64,000 nucleotides of DNA from an uncultured Bacteroidaceae bacterium (lineage in GTDB: Bacteria > Bacteroidota > Bacteroidia > Bacteroidales > Bacteroidaceae): contig CAJOEI010000002.1 in assembly GCA_905233465.1 (NCBI GenBank), forward strand, positions 112,654 through 176,653, given 5' to 3'. A program made the translations under genes and the position numbers. Below the pieces are notes generated by a model, which was not told where the DNA came from, searched no databases, and saw only the letters and a list, made by a program, of their open reading frames with translations. Shown piece by piece: positions 30,518 to 39,729 of the stretch (the first letter of the stretch is position 1; each line of letters starts with the position of its first letter).

Positions 30518-32026
30518 ATGATTAAGCGCATCACTGCTGCCGAAGCCGCAGCACACATTGAGAACGGCCACACGCTGGGTCTCTCAGGCTTCACTCCTGC
30601 CGGCGTCCCCAAGTGCGTAACGGCAGCTCTTGCAGAGAAGGCTCATGTCGAGCACGAAGCAGGCCGCCCCTTCAAAGTCAATATCCTTACGGGTGCCAGC
30701 ACTGGACAGAGCTGCGACGGTATGCTGGCCAACGAGCAGGCCATAGGTCTGCGCGCACCTTACACCACAAACCCAGACTTCCGCAAGCACGTCAATCTCA
30801 ATGAAATCAGCTACACCGACCTCAACCTCAGCAATATGGCAACACAGATGCGCCAGGGTTATCTGCCTTATCCGGACTGGGGAATCATTGAGGCATGTGA
30901 CGTAGAGATTCACGGCTCCAAAGCTCATATTTTCTTGACGGCCGCTGGCGGCATCAGCCCCACCGTATGCCGTATGGCTAAGCGTGGCATCTTTGTGGAG
31001 GTCAACGCATTCCATAGCCCGAAGAGCAAAGGCTTGCACGATGTTTATGAGATTGAATACCACCCCTATCGCACCCCTATCAACATCACAAAGCCCAGCG
31101 ACCGAATCGGTAAGCCCTACGTGGAAGTCGATGCCGACCGCATCATGGGAATCATTGAGTGCAACATCCCAGATGAGGCACGCGCCTTCAAGGATCCGGA
31201 TCCCATCACGACAAAGATAGGTCAGAACGTGGCTGACTTCCTCGTGCAGAACATGCGCGAGGGTAAGATACCTCCTACCTTCTTGAACCTGCAGTCGGGT
31301 GTGGGCAGTGGCGCAAATGCTGTGCTTGGTGCACTTGGCCACTCAACAGAAGTGCCCAATTTCAACATCTACACAGAGGTCATTCAGGATGCACCCATCC
31401 AGCTCATGCGCGAGGGCCGCGTGCTCAGCGCCAGCGCCTGCTCGCTGACCGTCACGAACGAATGTCTCACGGGTATCTACGATGACATGGACTTCTTCAA
31501 GGACAAGCTCGTGCTTCGTCCATCCGAGATCTCCAACAACCCGGAAGTCATTGCCCGCATCGGTGTATGCTCGCTCAATACCGCCATCGAAGCCGACATC
31601 TATGGTCACGTGAACAGTACCAAAATCTGCGGCACGAAGATGATGAACGGCATCGGCGGCTCGGCTGACTTCACATGCAACAGCTACCTGAGCATCTTCA
31701 CATGCGGCTCCACCACAAAGGGCGGTGCCATCTCCTCGATTGTGCCATTCGCCAGCCACATCGACCACACCAGCCACTTCGTGGACGCTGTCATCACCGA
31801 GTACGGCGTAGCCGACCTGCGCGGTAAGTGCGCTATGGAGAAGGCCGAGGAACTCATCAAGGTGGCTCATCCCGACTACCAACCACTGCTGCGCGACTAC
31901 TTGAAGTATGCCGAGAAGTACAGCGGCCACACACATCATTGCCTCAGCGCTGCATTCGCCATGCACGACACATTCCTCCGCAAGGGAGACATGCGCCTCA
32001 CCGACCTGGCAGAATATGTGAAATAA
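30518..32026 (+). CDS. Acetyl-CoA hydrolase/succinate CoA-transferase family
   Basis: GHTLGLSGFTPAGVPK, GGSADFTCNSYLSIFTCGSTTKGGAISSIVP, ITEYGVADLRGK. Confidence 0.92.
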   Translation: MIKRITAAEAAAHIENGHTLGLSGFTPAGVPKCVTAALAEKAHVEHEAGRPFKVNILTGASTGQSCDGMLANEQAIGLRAPYTTNPDFRKHVNLNEISYTDLNLSNMATQMRQGYLPYPDWGIIEACDVEIHGSKAHIFLTAAGGISPTVCRMAKRGIFVEVNAFHSPKSKGLHDVYEIEYHPYRTPINITKPSDRIGKPYVEVDADRIMGIIECNIPDEARAFKDPDPITTKIGQNVADFLVQNMREGKIPPTFLNLQSGVGSGANAVLGALGHSTEVPNFNIYTEVIQDAPIQLMREGRVLSASACSLTVTNECLTGIYDDMDFFKDKLVLRPSEISNNPEVIARIGVCSLNTAIEADIYGHVNSTKICGTKMMNGIGGSADFTCNSYLSIFTCGSTTKGGAISSIVPFASHIDHTSHFVDAVITEYGVADLRGKCAMEKAEELIKVAHPDYQPLLRDYLKYAEKYSGHTHHCLSAAFAMHDTFLRKGDMRLTDLAEYVK

Positions 32027-32063
32027 ATCCACTGAACAGTTTATTAGACTAAAATTATATCTT

Positions 32064-33044
32064 ATGAATAACAACACTAACAGCACACTGCGCCACATCG
32101 TGGCAACGCTGTGCATGCTTCTGTTGCTGCCTTTGGCAGTGATGGCACAGAGCAATTACACCGTCACGGCATCCAAACTAAACGTCCGCGCCACAGCCTC
32201 CACCAATGGAGCCGTAGTGGGCTCGCTCTCACGTGGCGAAACAATTAAGGTCAACCGCATCACAGGCGGTTGGGCTGAGATACAATACGGCGGCCGCAAG
32301 TGCTTCGTCAAGGCAGACTATCTGCGTGCCTCTGGCAACACAGGCACCACACAACGCTCCACCACAAGCACCCGTCCGTCTACATCGTCTTCATCATCGC
32401 AGCGACAGAGCAACTATTCCAGCAGTTCGTCGCGCGACAGCTACTCCTCCAGCTCTACACCAAAGTCTGGTTTTGGCACATGTTTAGAGACCAGCTTTGG
32501 CTACAGCAACGACATGTTCATCTGGGGCTTGGGCGCCAGCTTCGGCTTTGACTTCCGTAAGATGTTGTTCATTGGTGCCGGCCCGATGCTCCGCGGTGAC
32601 TTTGGCGACAACACATCGTTCAATCTGGGTGGCTTCATGAAAGCACGCTTCACAGCTCCCCTCCGCGGTAAGGTGGCACCTATGGTTGGCGCTCGTCTGG
32701 GCTATCTTTACAATTTCAAATCCGAAGATGGCGGCATGTTCTATGGTGGCGATGTCGGCGTTATGTTCAACAAGCGTTTCGATATTGCCTTCCAGTTTGA
32801 GTGGGCTAAGGGCGGTGGCCCCAGCGGTGGCCCGGGTGAAGGCCAAACGCAACCTTCTGAACCCACCAAGCCCAGTGAGCCATCTGCACCATCACACATA
32901 CGACGCTTCCAACCCTCACAAGGTGGCGGCAATGGCCAGACACAACCCTCTGAACCCAGCAAGCCCAGCGAGCCATCTGCCCCAGACGGCGCACCGTCGA
33001 AGTACATCTTCATACCGTCTCTGACCCTGTCTCTCTCGTTCTAA
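32064..33044 (+). CDS. SH3b-domain outer-membrane beta-barrel protein with Pro-rich repeat insert
   Basis: YTVTASKLNVRATASTNGAVVGSLSRGETIKV SH3b; C-terminal barrel strands ending SLSF; QTQPSEPxKPSEPSAP twice. Confidence 0.8.
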   Translation: MNNNTNSTLRHIVATLCMLLLLPLAVMAQSNYTVTASKLNVRATASTNGAVVGSLSRGETIKVNRITGGWAEIQYGGRKCFVKADYLRASGNTGTTQRSTTSTRPSTSSSSSQRQSNYSSSSSRDSYSSSSTPKSGFGTCLETSFGYSNDMFIWGLGASFGFDFRKMLFIGAGPMLRGDFGDNTSFNLGGFMKARFTAPLRGKVAPMVGARLGYLYNFKSEDGGMFYGGDVGVMFNKRFDIAFQFEWAKGGGPSGGPGEGQTQPSEPTKPSEPSAPSHIRRFQPSQGGGNGQTQPSEPSKPSEPSAPDGAPSKYIFIPSLTLSLSF

Positions 33045-33047
33045 ATC

Positions 33048-35258
33048 ATGCTTAGATATATTTGCGCGGCTGTGCTTGTTGTCACAGCCGCTTTTGTCAA
33101 TGCACAGCAGCTGGCTTTCCCCGGTGCCGAGGGCTATGCGGCCTACGCCACTGGCGGTCGCGGCGGCACAGTGGTGCATGTCACCAATCTCAATGCCTCT
33201 GGTGCAGGCTCGCTGGCCGATGCCGTGAGCCACACCAATCGCATCGTGGTGTTTGATGTCGGCGGTGTCATTGACATCACCAACTCCAGCATTACCATTG
33301 CCAACAACGTCACCATCGCAGGCCAGACGGCTCCAGGCGAAGGCATCACCATCTACGGCGGCCGCATAATAGCATCCGGCAAAAGCAATATTATCATCCG
33401 CTACATTCGCATGCGAGGCGGCAAAAGCGTTGCACAGAAGAAATGCACGCTGACGATGGACAACTGCGAGAATGTGATTCTGGACCACTGTGATATATCA
33501 TGGGGACCATGGGACAACGTTCACATCACTGATGCCAACAATATCACATTCCAGAATTGCATTATCTCTGAAGGCATTGAGCCACAACGCTTTGGAGCTA
33601 TCACCGACGGCACACGCAACTGGACCATCTGCCACTGTCTGTGGATCAACAACAAGAGCCGCAACCCCAAGATGAAGTGCTACCTGCAATATTATAATAA
33701 TGTGTTGTACAACTTCGCAATGGGCATCATAGGCGGCCACTCTGCAGCAGACAACTATCAGGATGTGATGAACAACTACTTCATTGCCGGTCCGAGCACG
33801 ACATCCGACAAGTATTTCGACGACTGGACAGAGACCGACCATCTTTACAGCACAGGGAACTACTACGACGGCAACAAGAACGGAGTTCTTGACGGTCGCC
33901 TCATTACAGACTACCACAGTGCTACACCGATGTCGAGCCCCAACTTCACCACCACCCATCCGATGCACCTCACGAGTGCAGCAGAGGCATACGCCAATGC
34001 TGTGGAGCAGGTGGGCGCTTCGCGTGTACGCGACAGCCACGACCGTCGTCTCATAGACCAGCTGACATCCCTCGGCACCAAGGGCACATTCATCGCCAAT
34101 GAAGACGAACTTGGCGGAATAGGCACAGTAGCTGGCGGCACACGCCCCACAGACACCGACAACGACGGCATGCCAGATGAGTGGGAGCTCGCCAACGGCC
34201 TCAACCCGAACTCCAATGATGCCAACGGCAGCAAGTTTGGCAACGGATGGACAAATATCGAGAACTACATCAACAGTCTCGCTGCAAAGACAGCCTTCAT
34301 CACGGCTCCAACAAACGTAACCGTGACGATGACCAATGCCACCACAGCACGCCTGACCTGGCAATGCGACAAGACCGATGTCGAAGCCATAGTGGTCGAG
34401 ATGTCACAGGATGGGCAGACCTTTGCTGAGGTACAGCGCCTGGCTGCCACTGCCACATCAACCACCATCACACAACTCACAGCCGGACAGACCTACTACT
34501 TCCGTCTGAAGGCTGTGGGAGCATCTGCCGAGTCGCCCTATTCGGCCATTGTTGCCGTCAACGACGAACTCGTCCGGCCCGCAGGCGGCACGCCCGCAGG
34601 CACAAACCCCTTCGTGCCTGCCGCCGACCGAGCATATCGCATCATCAGCTATGCATCTATCCCCTTCAACTCCGGCACCAATTTGACCGGAACGCCAAAG
34701 TATCTTTGCTTCAACGACGACGGCACACTTGGTACCACCGAGGCCTTCTCACCCACCGACCCCGCTCTGCTGTGGAACTTTGTGGCCTCTGGCGACGGAT
34801 ATGTCATACGCAACCGCAAAGTGCGCAAGAACATAGCGGCACACGATGCCAGCATCAACGGCGAGAACCGTATTGGCCCCACTGACGCCAACGATGTCCT
34901 GACCATCAACTATATCGGCGACCGCGACCCCTCACAGCGTGGCATCAGCGAACAGATATCTATGTATCGCATCAACAGCCCCGGCAACCGCAACTATCAA
35001 ATACGTGCGAAAGGCTTTGGAGATAATTGGTTCTGGGGTTCGGGAACATACGACCGCGCTGACATGATTTTCACATTCGCCGAGACCAATGTGACTGTTG
35101 CCACCGAAATCATCGATGTCAAAGCTGGAGTAGCCACCCAAGTCCGATATTACGACCTTCAAGGTCGCCAACTGACAACAGTGCCCACGCACGGCTTCGT
35201 CATCGAGCAACGTGTGGACGAGGATGGTAATCAGTTAATACACAAGGTTTTCAGATAA
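33048..35258 (+). CDS. Pectate lyase-like right-handed beta-helix protein with Fn3-like domain and T9SS-like C-terminus
   Basis: LAFPGAEGYAAYATGGRGGTVVHVTNLNASGAGSLADAV; DTDNDGMPDEWELANGLNPN; C-terminal YYDLQGRQL. Confidence 0.88.
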   Translation: MLRYICAAVLVVTAAFVNAQQLAFPGAEGYAAYATGGRGGTVVHVTNLNASGAGSLADAVSHTNRIVVFDVGGVIDITNSSITIANNVTIAGQTAPGEGITIYGGRIIASGKSNIIIRYIRMRGGKSVAQKKCTLTMDNCENVILDHCDISWGPWDNVHITDANNITFQNCIISEGIEPQRFGAITDGTRNWTICHCLWINNKSRNPKMKCYLQYYNNVLYNFAMGIIGGHSAADNYQDVMNNYFIAGPSTTSDKYFDDWTETDHLYSTGNYYDGNKNGVLDGRLITDYHSATPMSSPNFTTTHPMHLTSAAEAYANAVEQVGASRVRDSHDRRLIDQLTSLGTKGTFIANEDELGGIGTVAGGTRPTDTDNDGMPDEWELANGLNPNSNDANGSKFGNGWTNIENYINSLAAKTAFITAPTNVTVTMTNATTARLTWQCDKTDVEAIVVEMSQDGQTFAEVQRLAATATSTTITQLTAGQTYYFRLKAVGASAESPYSAIVAVNDELVRPAGGTPAGTNPFVPAADRAYRIISYASIPFNSGTNLTGTPKYLCFNDDGTLGTTEAFSPTDPALLWNFVASGDGYVIRNRKVRKNIAAHDASINGENRIGPTDANDVLTINYIGDRDPSQRGISEQISMYRINSPGNRNYQIRAKGFGDNWFWGSGTYDRADMIFTFAETNVTVATEIIDVKAGVATQVRYYDLQGRQLTTVPTHGFVIEQRVDEDGNQLIHKVFR

Positions 35259-35322
35259 GCTTCTATCACGCTTATCAATTAACCACAAAGGCATAAACAA
35301 CCATCAAACAAACATCGCAATC

Positions 35323-35428
35323 GTCTCACCAAGTGAGACGCAAGTGTATCACCGGTGAGACGCACGAGTATCACCGGTGATATTTGCGTGTATCACCGGT
35401 GATACTAATCCGTCTCATCAGGTGATAT
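35323..35428. repeat. Array B: five palindromic cores GTMTCACCGGTGAKAC with 22-23 bp period
   Basis: Cores at 35323-35339, 35346-35361, 35368-35383, 35390-35405, 35412-35428, each separated by 6 bp. Confidence 0.9.
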
Positions 35429-35456
35429 TGCTCCTATTCACCTGAGGGTTTTGGTG

Positions 35457-36545
35457 CTATTGCTCGTCAATGAATGCAGCCATCTCGGGCTTGTGTGCCA
35501 TAGCACTGAGGAAGAGCTGCTGCTGGTTGCGGGCGCGGTCGAGGTTATGCTCGGGGTATTTGCATTTCCAGTATTTGTCACCATTGAGATAGTCCCACAG
35601 GAATCGTACGCTCTGCATATATGGGAACAGCGTTGCAGCGTATGGCAGCAGTTGGCGCTCTGTTGGCGTGAGGAAGGAAGCAGCCGAACGCAGATAGCCA
35701 CGTGTGAAGGCCTTGAAGATTTCCATGTTGAAGCCCACCTTCGAAAGGTCTGGGTCGTCCTCTGCCGTGAAGTTGGCGGCAGTGCGCAGAAAGTCGCCAT
35801 AATCGGAGAATATGAAGTTGGGCATCACAGTGTCAAGGTCGATGACGCACAGCACACGGTCCTGCTTGTCGAACATCATGTTGTTGACCTTTGTGTCGCA
35901 ATGACAAATACGCTTGGGCAGCTTGCCCTCGCGTCCGAGTCGCTCAGCCAGCGTCATCTCGTCGGCATACGACAGCAGCTCATCAATCATCGTCTGCACC
36001 GTCTGTACTCGCCCCACAGGGTCGGCAGCAATGACCTCCTTCAGCTGCTCGAGACGGAACTCCATGTTGTGGAAGTCCTTAATGGTCTCACCCAATTGTT
36101 CGGGTATATCGGCCAGCATAGCCTGGAACTGTCCGAAGGCTTCACCGGCGGCTTCGCTGCTCTCAGGGTTCACCGCCTGTTTTGTCACGGCATCGGCAAT
36201 GAATATCATCATTCTCCAGGGACTGCCGTCGACAATAGCATATAGCCGATCGGGGTCGGCCTTGGTGGGCATGAATGTAAGCACCTTGCGGTCGATGTCA
36301 TCTGCACCTTGCGCCTCCAGCTTGCGACGTATGTGGCGTGTCACGGCACGGATGTTGCCCATGAGCATCTCGACATCAGGGAAGACGTTGGTGTTCACGC
36401 GCTGTAGCACATAGTTGGGAGCATCCGCTTCTGCAGTCTTGACGAGTAATGTGTCGTTGATCAGTCCTTCGCCAAGGGGCTTGATTTCTGCGACCGTGCC
36501 GCGTATGGCAAACTGGTCGACAATGGAAAGAAGTTGTTGGTCCAT
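35457..36545 (-). CDS. Aminoglycoside phosphotransferase-fold kinase (sugar/hexosamine kinase-like)
   Basis: ICHCDTKVNNMMFD catalytic loop and CVIDLDTVMPNFIFSDYGD. Confidence 0.8.
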   Translation of the reverse strand: MDQQLLSIVDQFAIRGTVAEIKPLGEGLINDTLLVKTAEADAPNYVLQRVNTNVFPDVEMLMGNIRAVTRHIRRKLEAQGADDIDRKVLTFMPTKADPDRLYAIVDGSPWRMMIFIADAVTKQAVNPESSEAAGEAFGQFQAMLADIPEQLGETIKDFHNMEFRLEQLKEVIAADPVGRVQTVQTMIDELLSYADEMTLAERLGREGKLPKRICHCDTKVNNMMFDKQDRVLCVIDLDTVMPNFIFSDYGDFLRTAANFTAEDDPDLSKVGFNMEIFKAFTRGYLRSAASFLTPTERQLLPYAATLFPYMQSVRFLWDYLNGDKYWKCKYPEHNLDRARNQQQLFLSAMAHKPEMAAFIDEQ

Positions 36546-36586
36546 AAATAAAAAAGCTTTAAAGGTTGTTGTAAGTTATCATTCGT

Positions 36587-39523
36587 TTAATTTGTTAGTG
36601 GCGTACCATCGGCAGCGATACCGTTGGCACTGACGTTGAGGATGACAGGCCTTGAACCAGTGGAGAATGTCACAGTGGCATGCCCCTGGTCATCGAGCTG
36701 CATGTCAGGGTTCCAATATAGCGTGCGCCGATAGTCGGCTGGTGGTGTTGCGCCTGAGGGTAGATGATAGACAGGATTGTAGAATGTATCTGGCGTGGCA
36801 AAACCCTGTAGCACAAAACGTCTGTCGCGGTAGGTGACGCGTTGCCCTTCATTGGGCATGTCCCATACATCAATGGTCACACGATCGATATTGTCCTCCG
36901 TAGCACGTGGGTCTGCTCCATTGCGAGGCTGGAAGTCGGTATAGATACGCACACTGTCGAGATTGGTAAGCTGGTTGAAGCGGTTCATCTGCGCTGGCGT
37001 GAAATTGAAACTGATATTCCGCCCGTTGTATCGCGGCTCCAAAAGATAGGCATTAGACGAATTCATGTCGCCTACATAGAGACGTGCAATGGAGTTGATA
37101 AAGTGGAATCGTCCACGCATCTGACCGCTCATCAGTCCTGCATCAGTGGCGGCATTGAAAGCTTCGTAGGCATCAGCACAGAAAGCAGGCTTGAGGTTCT
37201 GGAAGCGACGCAGGCCTTCGTGACGCGCTCTGACGGTCACCGTTTGCATCTGGGTGGCGGACCCGCCACCAGCTAACCCACCACTCCAACCGGAGACCTC
37301 CCCTCCCTCATTGGAAAGGCTACGGGTAGGCGAGCTTCGCTCGGGAATGGGGTTGGGGACTGTTCTGCTCTGATAATAATTATATGGCTGTGTGAATCGC
37401 GGGTAGGGCCACGATACGCGGACATAATATTCTGCCAGATCCGTTTTCTCTGTCTCCATCACTACCCAGTTGTGCCGCTTCGATGGCTTCCACTTAGTGG
37501 TGTCAGAGGCGGCAAGAAAGAAAATGCAATATCCCTCAAAGTCTGGCGATGGGATAGAGAATACTCCGTTGCGCGTGTCCATGTCGCCAACTATGCTTTG
37601 GCTGCCGGGCTGTGTGAACTCAGCATGCACACGCACCTCATTCTCTAACGGTTTGTCGCGTTCGGCAAAACGGCTGCGCGCGATGTCAGAAAGCATGCGG
37701 TAGCTGCCAGCCGGGAAATGGTTCTCGTGGGCATATGTCTGAGCAATTACAGACTCTATGACTTCGCCCTGCCCAAGGCCGGTGTAGCTGTCCTCGGCCG
37801 ATATGTCGCCGCTGGTTCGCAAGCTGTCACGGTACTTCCTCGCATCTGTTGACCGGCTCAAAGAGGATTCCATTTGATAAGGCGTAGCCACATCGCTATA
37901 CGAGCGCACCTCATCCTGCTCGGCGCTGGCTTCATAATTCAATATCTCGCCACGGATGATTGGCGTGATAGTCTCAGCCGGCTGCGACAACGTGAAAGCT
38001 CCTGGCACAGCCATCGCGCGCCAGTCATATCGACGCCAACCCTGTGTGAGCATCAGCAGGTCAAGAGCATCGCGATGCTCTGCATCATCTGCCTCGAAGA
38101 AGTATGCTGGATCAGGGATATATCCTCTCACCTCAGAGGCAAGAAGCATCTCGCTGAGAATATCAGATGTGTCGTAGGTAGCATCGGATGTGGCTGCATC
38201 GCGCACGGCGAGCGAGAGCCCTGCCACATCAGGCTTCGTGCAACGGACATCAATGGTAGTCGTCTCGAATGGAGCATATTCTTCCTTCAGCCCACGGATG
38301 TCTATTGCACCACCAACATCCTTCAGCCCACGAGGAGCTGACCAAAACAGCCGGTCTGCCCACACACGGCCTTGGGCATCAAAGACGGTGGCCTGCAAAA
38401 CACCAATCGGCAACGAGTCGGCGGCAATAAGTGAGCTCAGCTGCACACTATCCACTTTCAATCCACCATTCCCCATTTCACATTCTCCAAGCAGCTCCGT
38501 AAACGCCAGCACGCGCCCTTCGTGCATTATGCTTAGCCCCAAAGGCAGACGCGTCGCAGCCCCCGCTGCCGCAATTGTCAATTGTGGATTGTGAATTGTG
38601 AATTGTAAATTAACATGCATCGCCACACCGTCTGTTTCGACTGCGGGCAACGTAGCCCTCGCAATGCGGCCATCATCGGCCGTGAAGGTAAATGTATATT
38701 CTTGGCCAGCTCGGGGAATAAATGTGAATGTACCACGCCCGCGTGAGCGCGTAGCCACCGGCTGTGACAGACCAGCAGCCGTAGCGTCCAGCCTGCCCGC
38801 TATCGCTTCACCATCTTCTGTAGCTGCTTCGAATGCCAAAGTGCATTGTACACCTGCAACCGCATGCCCACCCTCGGGATACAACATCAGCTTCAACGCA
38901 GGCTCCTTGGCCCCATCAGAGTAATAACGTCGCAAAGGCCTCGAAGTCATCTCACGATAGTAGTCTCCCGCTTGCAGTGGGTGGTCATAGACAGGGAAAA
39001 CACGCGAGTAGAGCTTTTCATAGTCTCGATAGAATTCATGTGCCAGCCGCTTGGAAAAGAACCAATCCTCGGCATAGCTGGTATGCTCCTTCTCTGTTCT
39101 TCCCCAGTTCAGCTGCCATCTGGTGTATGCTCGCAACTCATAGTAGCCGCCATAGAGCGTATCAGCCAATACAAAGTTGCCATGACCGCGTCCGCCACGC
39201 ATATTCACTATCTGACGCTCAACAAGATAACCCTCTTCATTCAGCAGTTCCACATACAACACACGGCTCACGTCAGAAGGCCTCCCCGTATCCGTCCGGC
39301 GCAAATAGGCCGCATACCAGATGGTGTCACCCATAAAGTAGCATGTGTTGTCCATGTGTACGAACACCTTCTCCTGAGGCACCCCGCTACCAAAGCGAGA
39401 CAAACGCTCAGCCCAGTCGGCAATGCTTGTCGGTGCTGACACATTCGTTTGCGCCGCAGCCACCACTACTCGTGCCAACAGCACGAGCAAACACAGTATA
39501 TGTTTTTTCGCTCTCGTTCTCAA
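36587..39523 (-). CDS. Large secreted MG2/TonB-plug-associated type protein; start proposed at TTG 39523 rather than 39565
   Basis: EKVFVHMDNTCYFMGDTIWYAAYLR; signal peptide KKHILCLLVLLARVVVAAAQ; a -7 box lies inside the longer ORF. Confidence 0.7.
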   Translation of the reverse strand: MRTRAKKHILCLLVLLARVVVAAAQTNVSAPTSIADWAERLSRFGSGVPQEKVFVHMDNTCYFMGDTIWYAAYLRRTDTGRPSDVSRVLYVELLNEEGYLVERQIVNMRGGRGHGNFVLADTLYGGYYELRAYTRWQLNWGRTEKEHTSYAEDWFFSKRLAHEFYRDYEKLYSRVFPVYDHPLQAGDYYREMTSRPLRRYYSDGAKEPALKLMLYPEGGHAVAGVQCTLAFEAATEDGEAIAGRLDATAAGLSQPVATRSRGRGTFTFIPRAGQEYTFTFTADDGRIARATLPAVETDGVAMHVNLQFTIHNPQLTIAAAGAATRLPLGLSIMHEGRVLAFTELLGECEMGNGGLKVDSVQLSSLIAADSLPIGVLQATVFDAQGRVWADRLFWSAPRGLKDVGGAIDIRGLKEEYAPFETTTIDVRCTKPDVAGLSLAVRDAATSDATYDTSDILSEMLLASEVRGYIPDPAYFFEADDAEHRDALDLLMLTQGWRRYDWRAMAVPGAFTLSQPAETITPIIRGEILNYEASAEQDEVRSYSDVATPYQMESSLSRSTDARKYRDSLRTSGDISAEDSYTGLGQGEVIESVIAQTYAHENHFPAGSYRMLSDIARSRFAERDKPLENEVRVHAEFTQPGSQSIVGDMDTRNGVFSIPSPDFEGYCIFFLAASDTTKWKPSKRHNWVVMETEKTDLAEYYVRVSWPYPRFTQPYNYYQSRTVPNPIPERSSPTRSLSNEGGEVSGWSGGLAGGGSATQMQTVTVRARHEGLRRFQNLKPAFCADAYEAFNAATDAGLMSGQMRGRFHFINSIARLYVGDMNSSNAYLLEPRYNGRNISFNFTPAQMNRFNQLTNLDSVRIYTDFQPRNGADPRATEDNIDRVTIDVWDMPNEGQRVTYRDRRFVLQGFATPDTFYNPVYHLPSGATPPADYRRTLYWNPDMQLDDQGHATVTFSTGSRPVILNVSANGIAADGTPLTN

Positions 39524-39544
39524 ATGAATTATGAATTCTGGCGA

Positions 39545-39552
39545 CAAAGATA
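39545..39552 (-). promoter_or_regulatory. -7 box TATCTTTG upstream of the gene ending at 36587
   Basis: + strand CAAAGATA at 39545-39552. Confidence 0.5.
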
Positions 39553-39622
39553 GTATTTTTGTCACTCTGGCGACGCATATAACACAAAATTTTTTAACTT
39601 ATCGCACATTTTTCTCTCTTTC

Positions 39623-39657
39623 TTTTTGCCTTTAAGACTAAATAATCATTATCTTTG
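39623..39657 (+). promoter_or_regulatory. Bacteroidales promoter TTTTTG-N21-TATCTTTG upstream of glmM
   Basis: -33-like TTTTTG at 39623-39628 and TATCTTTG at 39650-39657. Confidence 0.65.
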
Positions 39658-39729
39658 CGCCCGTAAGCAACCTAATCTATTATAAAATCGTACATGTCAA
39701 ATCGTAAATCGTAAAATTGTCAAATCGCT

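Noticed and set aside
31343-32155. 270-aa ORF opposite the CoA-transferase gene
   Set aside because: Antisense shadow of a confident CDS.
33048-35258. Pectate lyase plus uxaA as one pectin-utilisation locus
   Set aside because: They are about 8 kb apart with unrelated housekeeping genes between them and no SusCD pair.
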